From Pseudevernia furfuracea (lineage: Eukaryota > Ascomycota > Lecanoromycetes > Lecanorales > Parmeliaceae): DNA of 64,000 nucleotides. Of this stretch, positions 60,163 to 64,000 are shown piece after piece. The notes below the pieces were generated by a model. The model had not been told where the DNA came from and did no database searches. It worked only from the letters and a program-made list of their open reading frames with translations. Within the stretch, counting starts at the first letter, position 1; the number at the start of each line of letters is the position of its first letter. Both the position numbers and the translations under genes were made by a program. Location of the stretch: NCBI GenBank assembly GCA_022315425.1, contig JAIUPT010000022.1, positions 62,001-126,000 on the forward strand. The letters run 5' to 3'.

Positions 60163-63100
60163 TCAGTCGTCCTCAGCTCCCCCATCTCTCTCCAACTCAT
60201 CTTTCCACACATTCTCTCCTGAATCACCCTCTCTCTCTGTCAAATCAACCTTCTCCAACCTCCTCCCACGGATCAACTCCCCAACCATGCTCTGACTGAA
60301 GTCTTGGCCTTTCCTCCTAATAGCCAACCACTCTTGCATAAAAAGAAGAGGATTCTTGGAGAACGGCCCTTGCTTTATTTCTTGCTGCGAGTCTTCAAAC
60401 GGCAGCTCATTCCAGAGATCCATTTCGGTAAGCTCGACCGACAGATTTCCAGTCGCAGAGGCAGGAGGCGGTAAGCCCAATGCTTGATACACTGCATGCG
60501 CTTGGTCATCGAAGTCGAAGTATAGACGGCCAGCGAAAATGCCAAGATCTCGAACCAACCAGGTGGGAGCATGCCAGTCAGCTGGAAGACTAGGGACCGT
60601 GTAGAGCTTCAGTGTATCGAGGACGAGCATTGCTCTCGTGACAGGTGCGGCATAGGTGATGAGATGGGTTGCAGCTCGTTTTTGCTCTCGAACTTGGGGC
60701 AAAACAGCATCTGCTTCGAAATCAGAGAGGATGAGTGCTGTGTCTGTGGTCGTGCTCCATAGTATCCAGTGAACTGGACGGGAATATTCATCCAACGGTT
60801 TCCCCCATTGTACCACAATAGCGTTGCTGAAGTCGTGAGTAACATACAGTCGCGACTTTGTAGCATTGTCTGCGATCTCTAGGCGTCGGCCTAAGGCGGT
60901 CTGTCGAAGCGCTACAAAGGCCTGTTGATATGCTTGCGAGCCGAAAACGAGCCTGCCATTCTCTGCAAAAGACTTCACATCTTTTTGAAGGGGCTGCTGC
61001 TTCATCGGTGTCACGTGGAGCGGTTTCTTGACCTCTCTCACGGTTTCCACTTCAATCTGGACTTCCCTCTCTTGCTCAACCTCTATACAAACCTTGGAGT
61101 CAGCCTTTGTTTCTTTTGGGCAAACGTTGAATGAAAGACGATTTCAAGTGTTTGTATTAATGATGGGCATGTATATTCAGTAAGTGCGAAAGAATTACCA
61201 AGCGTGATATCACAACTTCGTCTGTATCCTAGATCAATATCGTGACACTCAATACATGGATACAAACAAACCACTAGTAGAGTATTATTGTGGTTGTATA
61301 ATCAATAAAGGCGAAAGAAAACGAGTAAAATCAAGAAAGATCACTTCAAAAGATGTTCGAGGCTTTTGTAGTTTAGCGTAAGAAGGTCAATTGACGAACT
61401 ATCAGTAAGGAGTAAAGGCACAGCAAATGATATTTCAATAAACGAAATAGTGTTAAATCTCAAGAAGTAGTTTTACAATAAATCCTGCAAGAATTAAGGC
61501 TGCGTATAATCGTTGGTGTAGATGACTCAGTGGAGTTTCAGATCAGATCATGTACATACCCTGATGTGTCAATGCCTGAACAGTGTCCCCAGTATTTCTG
61601 AGCCCCTTCTTCATGGCGTTGAGCTTTTCGACGTAGCCAGCTATCTCTGGAAACCCTTTGGTATCGACCGGCCGAGATTTTGTCTTCTGGTCTGGGGCGT
61701 ACAATTTTTCGAGTGAGTATTGTTCCGGCTGCTCCAACACCTTGAGATATGCTTTACGCTGGTCTTGTTGAGTCGGTGCATCTGGACTCCTCTGCGCGGC
61801 GAGTCGACGGCGGCAGTATTCCAATCCCTGGGAGATGTAAAGGGGCTGGAGCTGTTCGATGCTGCAGCACGTCTGTTCCAAGAGCCAGCTGATGACATCG
61901 CGGGAATCTATGGCATCCTTGGCCGTTTTACCTCTGAAATTTAGGATGCTTTGGTGCACTTCAGGAGGTGCGAAGAATACGATGGACTGGGAGATTGCCA
62001 ATTGTCGTAGTCGCATGGCAGCTATGTGGCAATCCTGTCAGCAAACGTATATCCCCACATTAGGAGGATGAAGATAGCGACCTACCTTGAACTGTGTGAT
62101 CTTTCGTCTGTTGGACGCCCAGGGTCAATGCCGCAACTGCATGAGCCGGCATTTTGAGGTCCACCCCTCTAGTGTGAGCCTCATCGAGATAGACGACGCA
62201 TTTTCCAAGGTTATCAAGGAATGGGGACCCGGCTAAGGGCTGACTCTTCCCATCTCTGTAGATGACTCTGGCTCGATCGTCTTCACCAAAAAATACAGCT
62301 GCCTCAGCTTCATGATCGACTTCCAACCAAGCCTGCGCCAGCGAGAGGTTGTCCATTTCCAGGATTTGCGCTCCGGCATCGAGCAACATTCTGATGCCGT
62401 TGTCATGAAGCTGATATAAGAAGGCTCTCTCGGTTAACCTCTTTCCATCCTTTCTAGAGGCAGGAATATACCTCCGATTTCTAGGCTGCAGCAAGTATGT
62501 CAACACATCCGCATTGGTATGCGCAAGCCCTGGCAGGTCGTCCTGCACAATGTTAAGAGGTAGGAGTGTCTTATTATCGTTTGTTCCACTAAACCCTACC
62601 GTCAACGACGTTGACCGGCCGACAGATAGGCCGACAGATAGCTTAACGGTATCCTGTCCAGGCGGAATGTCCTCCTTTGAGATCACAAGAGATTCATCAC
62701 CAGCGGAAGACGCTTGTGTAGCAATGTCCCAACCCGAGCTGACGAGTTTCCGCTCGAAGACACGCGAATGACGTGGAAAAACGTGGTGATTGAGAAAATA
62801 ATTGATAACCGTCATTTGCTGGCGGAGATAACCCCAGAGTTGCGTGCACTGGGTTTCATCGTCCACACTAGATAAACAATTTACGGATCAGCATTCCGCC
62901 TTGAACATCATGACACTAGAATGGAAAGCAAAATAGTAAATCTGAATTTTGTGTCGCTATCACGTGCGCAGTACAGCTTATGAGAAAAATATTTGGAGGG
63001 ACGACTCACTTGATCGAGCTCCATGAGCGCAGAGAGTCAGGAAAAGACGGAATATCCCGTATCCAGGAGTCAAATTCTCGCACAGGCTCGTCGTCGGACT

Positions 63101-64000
63101 TTATAAGCTGAGTCAGAGCCTGCTGGAATTGAGGCAGACTGAGGCCCGAATAGTAGAAGCTGAGGCAGGTTAGTATAATACTAACATCAGGGTGTCCAAA
63201 CTCGGCCTGATCTGATGCGATTCCCTTGGCTTTGTAGGGCACGGCGATTGGATCTCGGCGAACGTCTATCCCGTATTGGACGTTCCAGCGTTTGTTCAAG
63301 CCCAGAAGTAGTATTTTATGGATAAGTTGGCCGCGGAGGAGAAGTAGCCGTTGGCGAGCATCTGTGTTTCCCTTGAAGAGTCCAGCTATCTTCAACGCAG
63401 TCGTCTTTGGGAATTGAGCTTCTCGAAGGAAGCTGTTCATAAACGCTACTTCATCAAGCGAACAGCCGTCGATAGAGAATATACCTCCTTCTCCTTTGAC
63501 AATACTGTCCGTCAAACGCTGCATCAAAGCATCCTTAATTTGAGAGTTTAGCAGATAAATCACAGGAAAAGTCCCGCGAGATCGTTCTATGACCTCAATG
63601 CTCCTTGGGTGTTGGCGCCGCAAGGGTCCTAGATGTACTTTGACTAGCTTCAGTAGATCCTGTACTAGCTTCCAACGACCCGGATGACCATCGACCATGG
63701 TCTGCGCTCCGGATGGGTATATCAACTGGGTCTTGACTGCTAGCATGTGGTCGCACTCGTCCAGAATGTTCCGACATGTTCTCAGGAGCCATTCTTGAAT
63801 CCTCATCATCAAAGTAGCTTGCTGGATATGACCGTTCGAGAGCTCCTGAAGCCCGCTGAGTTGAAAGGAAAGCATATGCTCTGGTAGAGTCAATATTGTT
63901 CCACCATTGCGTAACATCTCAAGATGGAGTTCGTGATAATCTTTTAGATCAGTGATCTTTGTTGAAGATCTGCGGGAAAAAGGGATGTGCCTGATCTTTC
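60163..64000 (-). CDS. DUF3638/DUF3645 giant protein, C-terminal part
   Basis: Four exons are visible: 64000-63010 (continuing beyond the right edge), 62867-62086, 62021-61560 and 61082-60163. All phases close, giving about 1050 C-terminal residues of a protein that normally exceeds 2500. The edge exon begins with IPFSRRSS and continues with NGGTILTLPEHMLSFQLSG and LDECDHML, a Walker-B-like acidic motif. These belong to the DUF3638 region. Next come the DUF3645 segment IAVPYKAKGIASDQAEFGHPDVSIILT and the hallmark LGKCVVYLDEAHTRGVDLKMP, followed by MRLRQLAISQSIVFFAPPEV. Layout resembles a degenerate SF2 helicase/ATPase, though the cellular role is unknown. The last 300 residues include a coiled-coil-like EVEQEREVQIEVETVREV. 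The intron between the last two exons is 477 nt, several times longer than any other here, yet its ends are good (GTATGT donor, GCTGACTCC branch, ATAG acceptor). Confidence 0.88.

Overview
The window is nuclear DNA from a filamentous ascomycete (Pezizomycotina). Genes are split by short introns (mostly 47-70 nt) with GT...AG ends and CTRAC-type branch sites. The products are typical of moulds: an NADP-dependent glutamate dehydrogenase, an A-T-R adenylate-forming reductase, a secreted RNase T2, a ferritin-like 'late sexual development' protein, DUF7730-type F-box-like proteins and a DUF3638/DUF3645 giant protein. Class level is uncertain; Dothideomycetes is only a guess. All exon structures were assembled by eye from reading frames, splice signals, phase and remembered family motifs. 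There was no database search and no transcript data.

Layout. 1-9.6 kb is fairly gene dense: the 3' end of an acidic protein, a small 4-Cys secreted protein (-), a GPI-type cupredoxin (+), a damaged trypsin-like gene (-), a DUF7730 protein (-) and an SLC4/BOR1-type anion transporter (+). 9.6-12 kb is a simple-repeat desert followed by a small GPI-type protein (-). 14.6-19.8 kb holds a 639-aa unknown protein (-) and an eight-exon MFS phosphate-type permease (+). 19.8-28 kb is gene poor and carries a decayed ankyrin-repeat gene plus homopolymer-rich DNA. 28-32 kb has the ferritin-like protein and RNase T2. 32-36.4 kb is mostly tandem repeats: a 170-bp duplication, a 500-bp AT array, GAGAAG, and GATA/GACA. 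36.4-42.6 kb has the reductase (-) and an unknown 277-aa protein (+). 42.6-48.5 kb is again repeat-rich and without a recognisable gene, including a 250-bp ACACACC heptamer array. 48.5-64 kb is gene dense: NADP-GDH (-), an aldo/keto reductase (-), an 'Ilp'-type protein (+), a DUF7730 protein (+), a decayed DUF7730 copy (-), and the C-terminal part of a DUF3638/DUF3645 protein running off the right edge (-).

No operon-like logic or clear biosynthetic cluster is visible. The genes look like individually transcribed housekeeping, secretory and transport functions. The most unusual features are the density and variety of simple-repeat arrays between genes, three decayed genes (trypsin-like, ankyrin, DUF7730), and two intact proteins without a recognised family (14.6-16.6 kb and 41.8-42.6 kb). 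I found no convincing previously undescribed multi-gene system.
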